NCBI RefSeq assembly: GCF_006376685.1
Contig: NZ_VEWL01000016.1
Coordinates: 1 to 64,000, forward strand
DNA length: 64,000 nucleotides
Direction: 5' to 3'
Origin: Ochrobactrum teleogrylli
Lineage (GTDB): Bacteria; Pseudomonadota; Alphaproteobacteria; Rhizobiales; Rhizobiaceae
Shown in pieces: positions 53,231 through 62,291 of this stretch; position 1 is the stretch's first letter; every line of letters begins with the position of its first letter. A program made the position numbers and the translations under genes. The notes under the pieces are model-generated. The model worked only from the letters and a program-made list of their open reading frames with translations. It was not told where the DNA came from and did not search any database.

Positions 53231-54577
53231 ATGGCGAAATCCGGCACCCCGCGACATTCCAAACCGGCCCGCAATCCCGTGACGATCAATCTCGATCCGT
53301 CTGATGTAAAGCGTGTCGACGAACAAGCGGGAGCCAGGACGACACCGCCCGCCGAACCGGTCGGGAACTTTGCTCAGGCAACGACCGCCAGGCCCGCTGA
53401 AACGAAAGCCGAGCCGAAACCGGCTGCAAATGCCGCAAGGCCGCCCTTCACCGCTGGTGTAAAACCGGAAACGGAAAAGCCGGGCGCGTCTTCAACCGTG
53501 CCGCCCGTCGGCAACTCCAGCCCGAAGCAAAGCACCGGCGCGTCGCATCTTCTGGCGGGTATTGCCGGTGGCGTCATCGCGCTTGGTGGCATGTTTGCGC
53601 TGCAATGGGGCAATGTCATTCCGTCGCCCGGCGCGCGCGTGACCGCCGAGCAACTGGCCGCGATGGAGCAGCAGATCTCAGAACTGCGCACCAACCCGAC
53701 GCCCGCACCGCTTGATGCTGCGAGCCGCACGCAATTTGCCGATTTGCAGAAGAATGTTCAGGCCGCCGAAATCAAGGCTGAAGCGGTCGCAGGCACGCTG
53801 ACGCAATTGCAGCAGCAGGTCGAGACATTGCCGCAGGGGAGTGCAGGCGCTGCTTCGGGTGACATTGAAGCGCTGACCGGGCGCCTCGACGCGCTGGAAT
53901 CGAAATTGTCGGCGGCCCAGAATCAGGCGGATCAGGCTGCAGCCGGTGTTTCCGGTAATACCGGCACGATTTCTTCGCTGGAATCGAAGCTGACCTCCTT
54001 GCAGGCAACGGTCGGCGAAGCCGCCCGCCAGCCGGATGCAACAGCGCTGATTGCCGCCAATGCGCTGAAAACGGCCATCGATCGCGGCGGTTCGTTCAAA
54101 TCCGAGCTTGAAACCTATGCGTCGCTGGCACCACAGGATAGTTCGGTCGAGGGCCTCAAGGCCTTTGCCAATACGGGCGTGCCGACCGTGGCGGACCTCA
54201 ATGCCTGGTTTGGTCCCGTCGCCAATCGTATTGTCGCCACCGAAAACAAGCTGCCCGCCGATGCGGGCGTTTGGGATCAACTCGTTGCCAGCGCCAAGGG
54301 GCTGGTGAGTGTTCGGCCCGTCGCGGGCAATGTGGAAGGCGAAGGTGTCGGTCCGACGACCGCGCGCATGGAAGCAGCGCTTCATGCTGGCGATCTGGAG
54401 CGCGCCATCGGTGAATGGGAAAAACTCCCTGCCGATGCGAAAGCGGTGTCCGGAGAATTTGCGAACCAGATGAAAGTGCGGCGCGACGCCGACGCGCTGA
54501 TCCAGCGTCTGGTTGCTGACAGCCTCAAGCCGAAAGCACCGGCAGAAGCGGGTGCCGCGGCACCGGCGGGCAATTAA
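53231..54577 (+). CDS. Alphaproteobacterial Mic60 (mitofilin) homologue
   Basis: This 448-residue protein has a disordered Pro/Ala/Lys-rich N-terminus (1-105), one transmembrane helix at about 107-128 (HLLAGIAGGVIALGGMFALQ), a long coiled coil (about 140-280) and a C-terminal mitofilin-like region (ARMEAALHAGDLERAIGEWE, then FANQMKVRRDADALIQRLV). Layout and place between hemD and hemY match the alphaproteobacterial Mic60 proteins that shape intracytoplasmic membranes. Its role in this organism is inferred. hemY starts 12 bases downstream. Confidence 0.82.
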   Translation: MAKSGTPRHSKPARNPVTINLDPSDVKRVDEQAGARTTPPAEPVGNFAQATTARPAETKAEPKPAANAARPPFTAGVKPETEKPGASSTVPPVGNSSPKQSTGASHLLAGIAGGVIALGGMFALQWGNVIPSPGARVTAEQLAAMEQQISELRTNPTPAPLDAASRTQFADLQKNVQAAEIKAEAVAGTLTQLQQQVETLPQGSAGAASGDIEALTGRLDALESKLSAAQNQADQAAAGVSGNTGTISSLESKLTSLQATVGEAARQPDATALIAANALKTAIDRGGSFKSELETYASLAPQDSSVEGLKAFANTGVPTVADLNAWFGPVANRIVATENKLPADAGVWDQLVASAKGLVSVRPVAGNVEGEGVGPTTARMEAALHAGDLERAIGEWEKLPADAKAVSGEFANQMKVRRDADALIQRLVADSLKPKAPAEAGAAAPAGN

Positions 54578-54589
54578 GGGGGCGGGCCG

Positions 54590-56230
54590 ATGCTGCGTGT
54601 TTTATTCTATCTGCTGATCGTTGTGGCCCTTGGTTTCGGCTTTGCCTGGCTGGCTGACCGTCCGGGCGAGCTGGATGTCGTTTTTGCAGGCAACCATTAT
54701 AATGTGCCGCTGATTACGGCAGTCGCCGGTATTGTGGCTATCGTGGCGGCGATCCTGCTTTTGTGGTGGCTGGTGAAAAGCATCATCCAGTCGCCCTACA
54801 CGCTGCGCCGCCATTTTCGCGCCCGCAAGCGCGACCGTGGATATCAGTCGCTTTCGACTGGTCTGATCGCTGCCGGTGCGGGCGATGCGGAAGCTGCGCG
54901 CCGCATGACCAAGCAGGCGGGCAAGCTGCTGAATTCCGATCAGGAGCCGCTCATCAAACTTCTGGAAGCGCAGACGGCGATGCTTGAAGGTCGCACGGAC
55001 GATGCCCGCAAGGGCTTCGAGGCGATGCTGGAAGACCCCGAAACCAAGCTTTTGGGCCTGCGCGGGCTTTATATCGAAGCGCAGCGCGTCGGCGCAATCG
55101 AGGCGTCCCGTCATTATGCTTCGGAAGCTGCCAAGCAGGCGCCGCAGCTCGAATGGGCGTCATCGGCAATGATGGGCCAGTTCTGCGCCGATGGCGATTG
55201 GGATGGCGCATTGAAACTGGTCGAGGCGCGCAAGCAGGCGCTGGCGCACAGCAAGGATACAGTGAAGAAGGAACGCGCAGCGTTGTTGACCGCCAAGGCC
55301 ATGGCAACGCTGAATGTCGATCACGCCCATGCCAAGACTATTGCGCTGGAGGCAAACAAGCTTGCGCCCGATCTGGTGCCTGCCGCTGTCGTGGCTGCGC
55401 AGGCGCTGTTCACCGATGGTGATGTGCGCAAGGGTTCCAGGATTCTGGAGGCGGCATGGAAGCGTTCCCCGCATCCCGATATCGCTTCCGCTTATGTCTA
55501 TGCCCGCGCAGGCGACACGGCGCAGGATCGTCTGAAACGCGCACGGCATCTGGTGTCGTTGCGTTCCAACACGGCGGAAGGCAGTCTCGTTCTGGCGCGC
55601 GCTGCCTATGAGGCTGGAGATTTCAAGGCAGCCCGCGACAATGCCGAACAGGTGTTGCGGGCACGCCCGACCGAAAGCGCCTATCTGCTGCTGGCCGATA
55701 TCGAGGAAGCCGAAACCGGCGATCAGGGCAAGGTGCGTCAGTGGCTCGCGAGAGCGCTCAAGGCGCCACGCGATCCGGCCTGGACTGCCGATGGTTATGT
55801 TTCCGAGCGCTGGTCGCCAGTTTCGCCGGTTACCGGCAGGCTGAACAGCTTTGAATGGAAAGTCCCGGTTGTCGAACTTGCGCCGGTTGTTGAGGCCGAA
55901 GAGCCGGAAATCAAAGGACCTGTCCCGGATGTTAAACCGGCAGTGCCCGTGGTGGTGACGCCGCCGGTTCGCGACGCACCTCCGAAAGCTGCGCCGCAGC
56001 TTGATGTGGTGGAGGCCGAAGTGGTTGTGCCCGCCGCCGAGCCCGTGAAAGCGGATCCGCCTGCGCCAGTTCTGAAGCGCGATGAAACTCCGCAACCGCC
56101 GCTTGATGGAACCTCGTTCGATGACGTCGAAGACGGAGAGGACAAGCGCGGTCATTTCGTGGTCGATGATCCGGGTGTGGATCAAAACAGCACACCGCGC
56201 AAGGTGCAGGGTGGTTTACGGCTGTTCTAA
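54590..56230 (+). CDS. hemY: HemY family membrane TPR protein
   Basis: This 546-residue protein has two transmembrane helices (VLFYLLIVVALGFGFAWLAD and ITAVAGIVAIVAAILLLWWL), the HemY N-domain (YTLRRHFRARKRDRGYQSLS) and tetratricopeptide-like repeats (about 100-390). After residue 420 a Pro/Val/Glu-rich tail runs to the end, ending FVVDDPGVD...; this is longer than in gammaproteobacteria. The HemY role in haem synthesis is uncertain in the literature. It is distinct from protoporphyrinogen oxidase HemY of Bacillus. Confidence 0.9.
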   Translation: MLRVLFYLLIVVALGFGFAWLADRPGELDVVFAGNHYNVPLITAVAGIVAIVAAILLLWWLVKSIIQSPYTLRRHFRARKRDRGYQSLSTGLIAAGAGDAEAARRMTKQAGKLLNSDQEPLIKLLEAQTAMLEGRTDDARKGFEAMLEDPETKLLGLRGLYIEAQRVGAIEASRHYASEAAKQAPQLEWASSAMMGQFCADGDWDGALKLVEARKQALAHSKDTVKKERAALLTAKAMATLNVDHAHAKTIALEANKLAPDLVPAAVVAAQALFTDGDVRKGSRILEAAWKRSPHPDIASAYVYARAGDTAQDRLKRARHLVSLRSNTAEGSLVLARAAYEAGDFKAARDNAEQVLRARPTESAYLLLADIEEAETGDQGKVRQWLARALKAPRDPAWTADGYVSERWSPVSPVTGRLNSFEWKVPVVELAPVVEAEEPEIKGPVPDVKPAVPVVVTPPVRDAPPKAAPQLDVVEAEVVVPAAEPVKADPPAPVLKRDETPQPPLDGTSFDDVEDGEDKRGHFVVDDPGVDQNSTPRKVQGGLRLF

Positions 56231-56411
56231 GCCAGTTCCACTTGCATAAAGCGTTGCTGAAAAACAACGCTGGCGGCGTCTTCTGCGTCGAACCGTCTTT
56301 CATGACGGTTTGTCGCGTTGCCTGCCGTATTTCCCCCGTTAGGTTCGCAAATATGCAGGTCAGCGTTTCCCAGGTGAGACGCTTGAGCGTTAATGTGTCT
56401 CGCGAGGGTGA

Positions 56412-56894
56412 ATGTTCGATCGTCTGTTGGAATTTTTGAAAGAACTGCCCGGCAACGGTTTTCGTGACCGGACGGGAAATATTTCCAACGATGATCCGAA
56501 ACTTGCCGCCGCTGCCCTTTTGTTTCACATCATGGATGTCGACGGAGAAACACGCGAGAGCGAGCGCAAGAAGCTCGCCGCGATGCTGTCGCTGAAATAT
56601 AACCTCAAGGGCGATGCGCTGAAGAAGCTCATCAAGGCCGCCGAGGCTGCCGATAGCGAGGCCATCGATTTTTCGAGCTTTACATCCGTTCTCAAGCGTC
56701 AGTTGGACTATAATGCGCGGCTCGATTTCGTGGGTCTGATGTGGGAAATGGTCTATGCCGATGGCGATGTCAGCGAAGTGGAAGCGGACGTGACATGGCG
56801 CATCGCCGAGCTTATCGGCATCCGCGAGGATGACCGCAATGCCCTACAGGCGCGGGTACAGATAGAAAAGGCGAGCCGTAGCTCGCCCTTTTGA
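56412..56894 (+). CDS. TerB-like family protein
   Basis: This 160-residue all-helical protein has the TerB pattern in tandem: AAAALLFHIMDVDGETRESE and later RLDFVGLMWEMVYADGDVSE, the acidic DxDG-like motifs suggesting metal binding. Proteins of this type (COG4103-like) occur throughout alphaproteobacteria; tellurite resistance is not implied. GAGGG precedes the ATG. The stop overlaps a bidirectional terminator. Confidence 0.85.
   Translation: MFDRLLEFLKELPGNGFRDRTGNISNDDPKLAAAALLFHIMDVDGETRESERKKLAAMLSLKYNLKGDALKKLIKAAEAADSEAIDFSSFTSVLKRQLDYNARLDFVGLMWEMVYADGDVSEVEADVTWRIAELIGIREDDRNALQARVQIEKASRSSPF
56866..56892. terminator. Bidirectional terminator between TerB-like and MFS genes
   Basis: AAAAGGCGAGC, loop CGTA, GCTCGCCCTTTT, overlapping the last codons of the TerB-like gene. 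Convergent genes end at 56894 and 56898. Confidence 0.75.
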
Positions 56895-56897
56895 TCA

Positions 56898-58139
56898 TCA
56901 AGTCCGGCCTTGCAGATGGCGGGCCTTGCGCAATTGCGGGAACATGGCTGCCCAGATCATCGCGACGGCGATGGAGCCGACGCCGCCAATCACCACTGCC
57001 GGAACCGCACCCAGAGCCGCCGCCATCAGACCTGCGCGGAATTCGCCCAATTCGTTCGACGCGCCGACGAAAACCATATTCACGGCATTGACGCGTCCGC
57101 GCACATGATCCGGCGTCCAGAGCTGCATCAGCGTTTCACGGATGTAGACGCTGATCATATCGGCAGCACCGGCCAGCGCCAGTGCGACGACGGAAAGCCA
57201 CGTCAGCGTTGAAACGCCAAAGATGATGTTGAACAGGCCGAAAAGCCCAACGAAGACGAACATCACCCGGCCTGCATGGTCGCGGATCGGATGACCGGCC
57301 AGCCAGATCGCGGTCAAAACCGCGCCAATGCCGGGTGCGGAACGCAACAGGCCAAGCCCCCACGGACCAAGATCGAGAATATCGCGCGCATAGATCGGGA
57401 GCAGCGCCACCGTGCCGCCGAGCAGCACCGCAAAAAGGTCGAGCGAGATCGCGCCCAGCACGATCTTTTCCTTCCAGATATAGCGGAAGCCGGCGAGCAT
57501 GCTCGACAGGGAACGCTGTTCTGCAAGCGTATGCTGCTTCGGCTTTGGTATCGAGAAGGTGAGGACCGCTGCCGCGATCAGAAAGACCGTGGCAATGCTG
57601 TAGGCTGCGACCGGCGAGATGCCGTAGAGCAGGCCGCCCGCGACGGGGCCAACGATAGTTGCGACCTGCCAGGCCGACGAATTCCAGGACACGGCATTGG
57701 CAAAATCTTCAGTCGGAACAAGGTTTACCACCAGCGATGCCGAAGATGGTCCGAGGAAAGCGCGGGCGATACCGAACAGCAGGAGGCTCGCAAATACGGT
57801 CGCTGGCTCGAACAGGCCCGCAAGCGTCAGCGAGAGCAGCAGTCCTGTGACGACAGCTTCCAGAACCAGTGACAGGCCCATGATCAAGCGCCTGCCGAAA
57901 CGGTCAGCCGTGGCCCCGGTTACGAGAACGAGCAGCAATGCAGGCAGAAACTGCATTAGCCCCACCATGCCCAGATTGAAGGCATCGCGGGTCTGGTCAT
58001 AGATTTGCCAGCCGACCGAAACGCTGACGATCTGCACCGCAAAGGCGCTCAGAAAGCGTGCGCCCCAGTATTTTTTAAAAGATGAGTGGCGAAAAGCTGC
58101 GTAACGATCAGCAGAAGAAGCATCGGTTGAGGGAGACAT
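56898..58139 (-). CDS. MFS transporter, EntS-like
   Basis: This 413-residue protein has 12 transmembrane segments. It resembles the MFS_3/EntS group (YWGARFLSAFAVQIVSVSVG near the start, loop motif ADRFGRRLIMGLS), which exports siderophores or drugs. VRGRVNAVNMVFVGASNELG fits the second motif of the group. Its substrate is unknown and no siderophore gene is near. No Shine-Dalgarno is clear at the ATG. Confidence 0.85.
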   Translation of the reverse strand: MSPSTDASSADRYAAFRHSSFKKYWGARFLSAFAVQIVSVSVGWQIYDQTRDAFNLGMVGLMQFLPALLLVLVTGATADRFGRRLIMGLSLVLEAVVTGLLLSLTLAGLFEPATVFASLLLFGIARAFLGPSSASLVVNLVPTEDFANAVSWNSSAWQVATIVGPVAGGLLYGISPVAAYSIATVFLIAAAVLTFSIPKPKQHTLAEQRSLSSMLAGFRYIWKEKIVLGAISLDLFAVLLGGTVALLPIYARDILDLGPWGLGLLRSAPGIGAVLTAIWLAGHPIRDHAGRVMFVFVGLFGLFNIIFGVSTLTWLSVVALALAGAADMISVYIRETLMQLWTPDHVRGRVNAVNMVFVGASNELGEFRAGLMAAALGAVPAVVIGGVGSIAVAMIWAAMFPQLRKARHLQGRT

Positions 58140-58263
58140 TGCTCAAAACATCGCGAGGAAAGATTGTGGTTACTTACAGCATCCTTCCCATGATCGGAAT
58201 CACTTTTTGGTGGCAATTGTGTCGGCAATTCCCGAAGCGGAAAGGACTTCAAGAAAAAGGGCG

Positions 58264-58291
58264 AAAAAAAAGGCCGACATGACGTCGGCCT
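58264..58291 (-). terminator. aqpZ terminator
   Basis: On the minus strand AGGCCGAC, five-base loop, GTCGGCCT and eight T residues, 20 bases past the aqpZ stop at 58312. Confidence 0.9.
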
Positions 58292-58311
58292 AATCGATCC
58301 GGGAGGGCGGA

Positions 58312-58998
58312 TCAATCCTTGCCAAGCAGGCCTTTCCAGATGATCGCGCCGAGCGCTGCACCGATCAGCGGAGCAACCCAGAACAGCCAGAGCTGGCTGA
58401 GTGCAGCCGTTTCAGCAAAGAGCGCAACGCCGGTGGAGCGAGCCGGGTTAACCGACGTATTGGTCACCGGGATCGAGATCAGGTGGATCAGCGTCAGGCC
58501 GAGACCGATGGCGATGGGGGCAAAGCCAGCCGGTGCGATCGACGATGTCGAACCCAGAATGATGATGATGAAGAACGCCGTCAGGACGATTTCGATCAGC
58601 AGGGCCGAGGTCAGGCTATAGCCGCCCGGCGACAATTCGCCATAACCGTTGGAGGCGAAGCCGCCCGCCGTGAAGCCGCTTTTCCCCGAAGCGATCAGAT
58701 AGAGCACTGCCGCTGCGACAATGGCACCCAGAACCTGTGCGATCCAGTAGGGGATAAGATCCTTTGCCGGAAGCCTGCCGCCGATCACGAGACCGAGCGA
58801 AACAGCTGGATTGAAGTGGCCACCAGAAATGCCGCCCACAGCAAAAGCCATGGTCAGGACGGTGAGACCAAAAGCAAAGGCGACGCCCAGGAAGCCGATG
58901 CCAAGTTCAGGAAAAGCCGCAGCGAGCACCGCGCTGCCGCAGCCGCCGAAAACCAGCCAGAAAGTTCCGAAAAACTCAGCCGATAGTTTATTCAACAT
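58312..58998 (-). CDS. aqpZ: Aquaporin Z
   Basis: This 228-residue water channel has six transmembrane helices and both NPA boxes ([11 protein letters not shown] and [12 protein letters not shown]). The selectivity-filter region around NTSVNPARS (Arg after the second NPA) and the residues seen fit a water-selective AqpZ; Brucella has a related AqpX. A TTG four codons upstream opens the frame, but the ATG at 58998 has GGGGA before it. A good promoter and a terminator frame it as a single-gene unit. Confidence 0.92.
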   Translation of the reverse strand: MLNKLSAEFFGTFWLVFGGCGSAVLAAAFPELGIGFLGVAFAFGLTVLTMAFAVGGISGGHFNPAVSLGLVIGGRLPAKDLIPYWIAQVLGAIVAAAVLYLIASGKSGFTAGGFASNGYGELSPGGYSLTSALLIEIVLTAFFIIIILGSTSSIAPAGFAPIAIGLGLTLIHLISIPVTNTSVNPARSTGVALFAETAALSQLWLFWVAPLIGAALGAIIWKGLLGKD

Positions 58999-59054
58999 GG
59001 AAATCCCCAAGGTTGGTGTAGTGAAACTGGCCGAATGCGAATCAGATATCCAAA

Positions 59055-59083
59055 ACTATATCCCTGTCATATTCTTCCGGCAA
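59055..59083 (-). promoter_or_regulatory. Sigma-70-type promoter of aqpZ
   Basis: On the minus strand TTGCCG, 17 bases, TATAGT, with transcription expected about 50 bases before the aqpZ start. Confidence 0.6.
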
Positions 59084-59206
59084 TATTGTTGAAAACAAAG
59101 AATGGCGTCTATGCTTTGCTTCGTAGAACTATTTTAAAAGTAAATATCGAAAATTACCCCAATTATATTGTTGTTATTCGCTAATATGATTGATAAGCAC
59201 TTGAAT

Positions 59207-59222
59207 TGATTAATGTAAATCA
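59207..59222. promoter_or_regulatory. Inverted repeat in the aqpZ-lipoprotein interval
   Basis: TGATT-AATGTA-AATCA. It resembles FNR-type half-sites but the spacing is two bases too long, so the regulator is unknown. Confidence 0.25.
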
Positions 59223-59457
59223 TGTGCCCTACGGCTGAAGCGAAGGGCGAGCAGCAATGGCGCCCCGGAGGGCGTTGTCACCGGTCGTCGGCTGAATGAC
59301 GCAATTGCGGGGTTGCTTGACCGCTGACTTCCATAGCCGGGTTATTGCGAAGGGGGCTGCATGCGCGTTATAAGCGAAGAGTAGGCACGGGGCAGGCCCG
59401 TAACCGAAGAACAGCCATTTTCAAAGGCTGTCGTAGAGCAGACAGGGAGTTTGCGGT

Positions 59458-59730
59458 TTGAACATGCATCCTAAGACCAGAGGATCGAGAATCTTTTGGG
59501 GTATCGCCATGGCGGTGCCGCTGGTTTCCGCTCTTTCCGGCTGCACGGCGACCGCATGGACGGAAAAGGTCAAGATCGACACCACGCCGCTACCGACCGA
59601 ATGCGCGGGATGGCAGAAGATCGATCTCAAGCAGCGCACCACAATGGTTCTGCTGCGTCAGGATCCCAAGCTTATTGTCGAGATCGATTCTCACAATCTG
59701 AAGGGACGTAATCTCGGCTGCTGGCAGTAA
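59458..59730 (+). CDS. Small lipoprotein, phage-lysis-like
   Basis: This 90-residue protein has a lipoprotein signal peptide with lipobox LSGC (GIAMAVPLVSALSGC) and a short mature part. Its layout, ECAGWQKI...HNLKGRNLGCW, is like small lipoproteins found beside lysis genes in rhizobial prophages (C-x-GW ... HN-x-x-G ... C-x-W). No other phage gene is near. The start is a TTG at 59458 (AGGGAG eight bases upstream) or the ATG at 59464. Confidence 0.65.
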   Translation: MNMHPKTRGSRIFWGIAMAVPLVSALSGCTATAWTEKVKIDTTPLPTECAGWQKIDLKQRTTMVLLRQDPKLIVEIDSHNLKGRNLGCWQ

Positions 59731-59761
59731 GCGATCCAGCTTTTGAAACACGCGTCGGGGC

Positions 59762-60397
59762 TCAAGCCGGACGCGCCATCCTGATATCGACCTTCTCGAT
59801 TGTGCCGCGCAGGGCGGGCAGCATCGTCTCGAAACGGATGTTTCTGCCGGGTTCGATGCTTGTGCGCACCGGTTCCAGCAGGCGTTCACGCTTTTGTCCG
59901 TCACGATAGGTGATGCTGACGATCAGAGCCGGTGGCGGCTGCGTTTCGTGGCTGTCATTCCTGATGCTGGCACCCACATTCAGCACATTGCCTTCGGCGC
60001 GCTCTGCGATATTGCTGGTGATGTCGGTCACTTTCAACGCGGAAACGAGCGGCAGTGATGGCGATACGCTGGCGACGGCGTCCGACGACTTGCCTGTCAT
60101 GATCGTATAGCCGCCCGCCATCCAGAAGGCGGTCGTGGCGCAAAAGGCCACCAGAACCCAATAGGCAACACTGGGGCCGCTCGCGGTTTCCGTCGCAATC
60201 GCCGGGCGTTGCTGTTTGCGGAAAAGGCTGAACCCCGGCAGCACATGCGGCGTGGCTGGCTTTCGACGTTCCGGCAGCACAGTTTCGAATTCGGCGTCCT
60301 CGACTTCGACAGCGGGCGCGTGACGCCAACCGGCAGACGTCGAGGCACGCTCATGGGCGCGCGCATGGTCTGCGGCGGGGGATCGCTTCGCCATCAT
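59762..60397 (-). CDS. Single-pass membrane protein beside ftsE
   Basis: This 211-residue protein has a basic, Ala-rich cytoplasmic part (1-80), one transmembrane helix at about 84-107 (SVAYWVLVAFCATTAFWMAG) and a periplasmic beta-rich domain with the DUF3426-type pattern LNVGASIRNDSHE...VSITYRDGQ. Related genes in Rhizobiales often carry an N-terminal MJ0042 zinc-ribbon; none is seen here. It is divergent from ftsEX. Function unknown. Confidence 0.72.
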   Translation of the reverse strand: MMAKRSPAADHARAHERASTSAGWRHAPAVEVEDAEFETVLPERRKPATPHVLPGFSLFRKQQRPAIATETASGPSVAYWVLVAFCATTAFWMAGGYTIMTGKSSDAVASVSPSLPLVSALKVTDITSNIAERAEGNVLNVGASIRNDSHETQPPPALIVSITYRDGQKRERLLEPVRTSIEPGRNIRFETMLPALRGTIEKVDIRMARPA

Positions 60398-60601
60398 GAA
60401 GTCATCTTCCTTTGCGTTTGCTCACTCATTCCAGCCCCATAGGCTGCCGCAAAATGGTTAATGCTTCGCTCGCGAATATTTTAACGGCCGAAACGGGTCC
60501 GATTTAACGCAAGATTAACCATAGAGCGTAAAGGTCGAACGAGTATTGATGTGCGACGCGTGAAGGCTTCGCGCGCGCGAAGAACAAAGAGAAACTGACC
60601 G

Positions 60602-61261
60602 GTGATACGTTTCGAGAATGTCGGGCTGAGATATGGAATGGGACCTGAAATCCTGAAGGATGTCAGTTTCCACATACCGCCGCGTTCATTCCAGTTTCTG
60701 ACCGGCCCTTCGGGTGCCGGGAAGACGTCGCTCATGCGGCTGCTTTTCATGGCGCTGAAACCGACACGCGGATTGATCAACGTGTTCGGCAACGACGTGG
60801 CGCGTCTCGACCATAAGCAGGTGCCGCTGCTGCGCCGCCGTATCGGCATTGTGTTTCAGGATTTCCGTCTGCTCGACCACATGACCACTTATGAGAATGT
60901 CGCGCTTCCGCTGCGGGTGCGCGGCAAGGAAGAAGCCACCTATCGGCATGAGGTGGAGGAACTTTTGCACTGGGTTGGCCTCGGTGACCGGATGGGCGTT
61001 CTCCCGCCGGTCCTGTCCGGTGGTGAGAAGCAGCGCGCCGCGATTGCGCGCGCGCTGATCGACCAGCCAGAACTGCTGTTGGCTGATGAGCCGACCGGCA
61101 ATGTCGATCCGCCGCTCGCCAAGCGCCTGCTGCGCCTGTTCACGGAGCTTAATCGCTCGGGCACCGCTGTCATCATCGCGACGCACGACCTTTCCCTGAT
61201 GGATCAGGTCAATGCGCGCCGCATGATTCTGGAACATGGGCGGCTCGATATCTATGAATAA
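60602..61261 (+). CDS. ftsE: Cell division ATP-binding protein FtsE
   Basis: This 219-residue ABC ATPase, with FtsX, controls peptidoglycan hydrolysis at the division septum. Walker A is GPSGAGKTSLMRLL, the Q-loop is FQDFRLLDHMTTYEN, the signature LSGGEKQRAAIARAL, and Walker B LLLADEPTGNVD. The start is a GTG at 60602. ftsX overlaps its end by eight bases. Confidence 0.95.
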   Translation: MIRFENVGLRYGMGPEILKDVSFHIPPRSFQFLTGPSGAGKTSLMRLLFMALKPTRGLINVFGNDVARLDHKQVPLLRRRIGIVFQDFRLLDHMTTYENVALPLRVRGKEEATYRHEVEELLHWVGLGDRMGVLPPVLSGGEKQRAAIARALIDQPELLLADEPTGNVDPPLAKRLLRLFTELNRSGTAVIIATHDLSLMDQVNARRMILEHGRLDIYE

Positions 61262-62291
61262 GCCCCGCAGTGGTCGCCTAAACGGCTGGCAGAAAATTCT
61301 GGATGACCTCAAGGTTCGTTTCGAAGACCTGAAGGACATGGTTCTGGTGCGGGTCGGCAAACGCCGACAGCGCAAGGGACCAAGTCCCATCGTGCCCGAT
61401 GGCAGCGTCACCGGCACGGCTTTGGTGACCGTTATCGCGATCATGACCTTTCTCGCCTGCCTGACCATGGGCGGCGTTTCGCTGGTCCGCGCATCGGCTG
61501 CCGCCTGGCAGAGCCAGATTGCGCGCGAGGCGACCATCCAGATCCGTCCGGTCGAAGGGCAGGATATTGAAAAGGCCTTGCAACAGGCGAGCGATATCGC
61601 GCGCGGCTTTGCAGGCGTGAAGGCGACGAACATCATCGACAAGGATGCCACGGCGCGTCTGCTGGAACCCTGGCTTGGCAGCGGCCTCAACATTGACGAA
61701 CTGCCGGTGCCGCGCCTTGTCGTGGTGACCATTGACGAAAGCGCGCCGCCAGATTTCGGCACCATGCGCGCGGAACTGACCCGCGCCATACCGGCAGCCA
61801 GTTTCGACGATCACCGGACTTGGGTGGACCGGCTGGTGTCGATGGCGCGGACAACGGTTCTGGTCGGCACGGCAGTTCTTTCGCTGGTGATCGCAGCCAC
61901 CATTCTCACCGTCATTTTCGCCACGCGCGGCGCAATGTCCGGCAATAGCCACATCATCGAGGTTCTGCATTTCATCGGGGCGGAATCGAAATTCGTGGCG
62001 CGTGAATTCGAGTGGCATTTCTTCCGCACCGCGCTGAAAGGCGCGTTGTTCGGCGGTGCCGCCGCCATGCTGGTTTTCCTGATCTTTTCGTGGTGGGCTT
62101 CCCGCCATATGGCGACGCCGGAAGGCGATCAGGCCGCGGCGATGTTCGGCAATTTTGCCATCGGTCGCAGCGGCTATCTGGGCGCCGCCGCCATCATCAT
62201 ACTGGTTAGTGTCCTGACCATGCTGACCAGTCGCCTGACGGTTATCCGCCAGCTCGCAACCATGGATGGTCCGGGAGTGCGCTCCGAATGA
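61254..62291 (+). CDS. ftsX: Cell division protein FtsX
   Basis: This 345-residue membrane partner of FtsE has an N-terminal cytoplasmic region (1-55), four transmembrane helices, and a periplasmic loop (about 95-190) that engages hydrolase activators. The last three helices lie at about 200-340 (TVLVGTAVLSLVIAATILTV and others). ATG at 61254 overlaps the ftsE stop; the frame is open further upstream. The YdcF-like gene overlaps its stop by four bases. Confidence 0.93.
   Translation: MNKPRSGRLNGWQKILDDLKVRFEDLKDMVLVRVGKRRQRKGPSPIVPDGSVTGTALVTVIAIMTFLACLTMGGVSLVRASAAAWQSQIAREATIQIRPVEGQDIEKALQQASDIARGFAGVKATNIIDKDATARLLEPWLGSGLNIDELPVPRLVVVTIDESAPPDFGTMRAELTRAIPAASFDDHRTWVDRLVSMARTTVLVGTAVLSLVIAATILTVIFATRGAMSGNSHIIEVLHFIGAESKFVAREFEWHFFRTALKGALFGGAAAMLVFLIFSWWASRHMATPEGDQAAAMFGNFAIGRSGYLGAAAIIILVSVLTMLTSRLTVIRQLATMDGPGVRSE

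Larger units (their letters stand above)
58999..59457. other. Divergent region between aqpZ and the lipoprotein gene
   Basis: This 459-bp region is AT-rich in its first half. It holds the aqpZ promoter (59055-59083) and an inverted repeat TGATT-N6-AATCA at 59207-59222. No ORF of interest. Confidence 0.6.

Noticed and set aside
59203-59222. An FNR box before the small lipoprotein
   Set aside because: The arms are spaced too far apart for the TTGAT-N4-ATCAA consensus; kept only as an unassigned inverted repeat.
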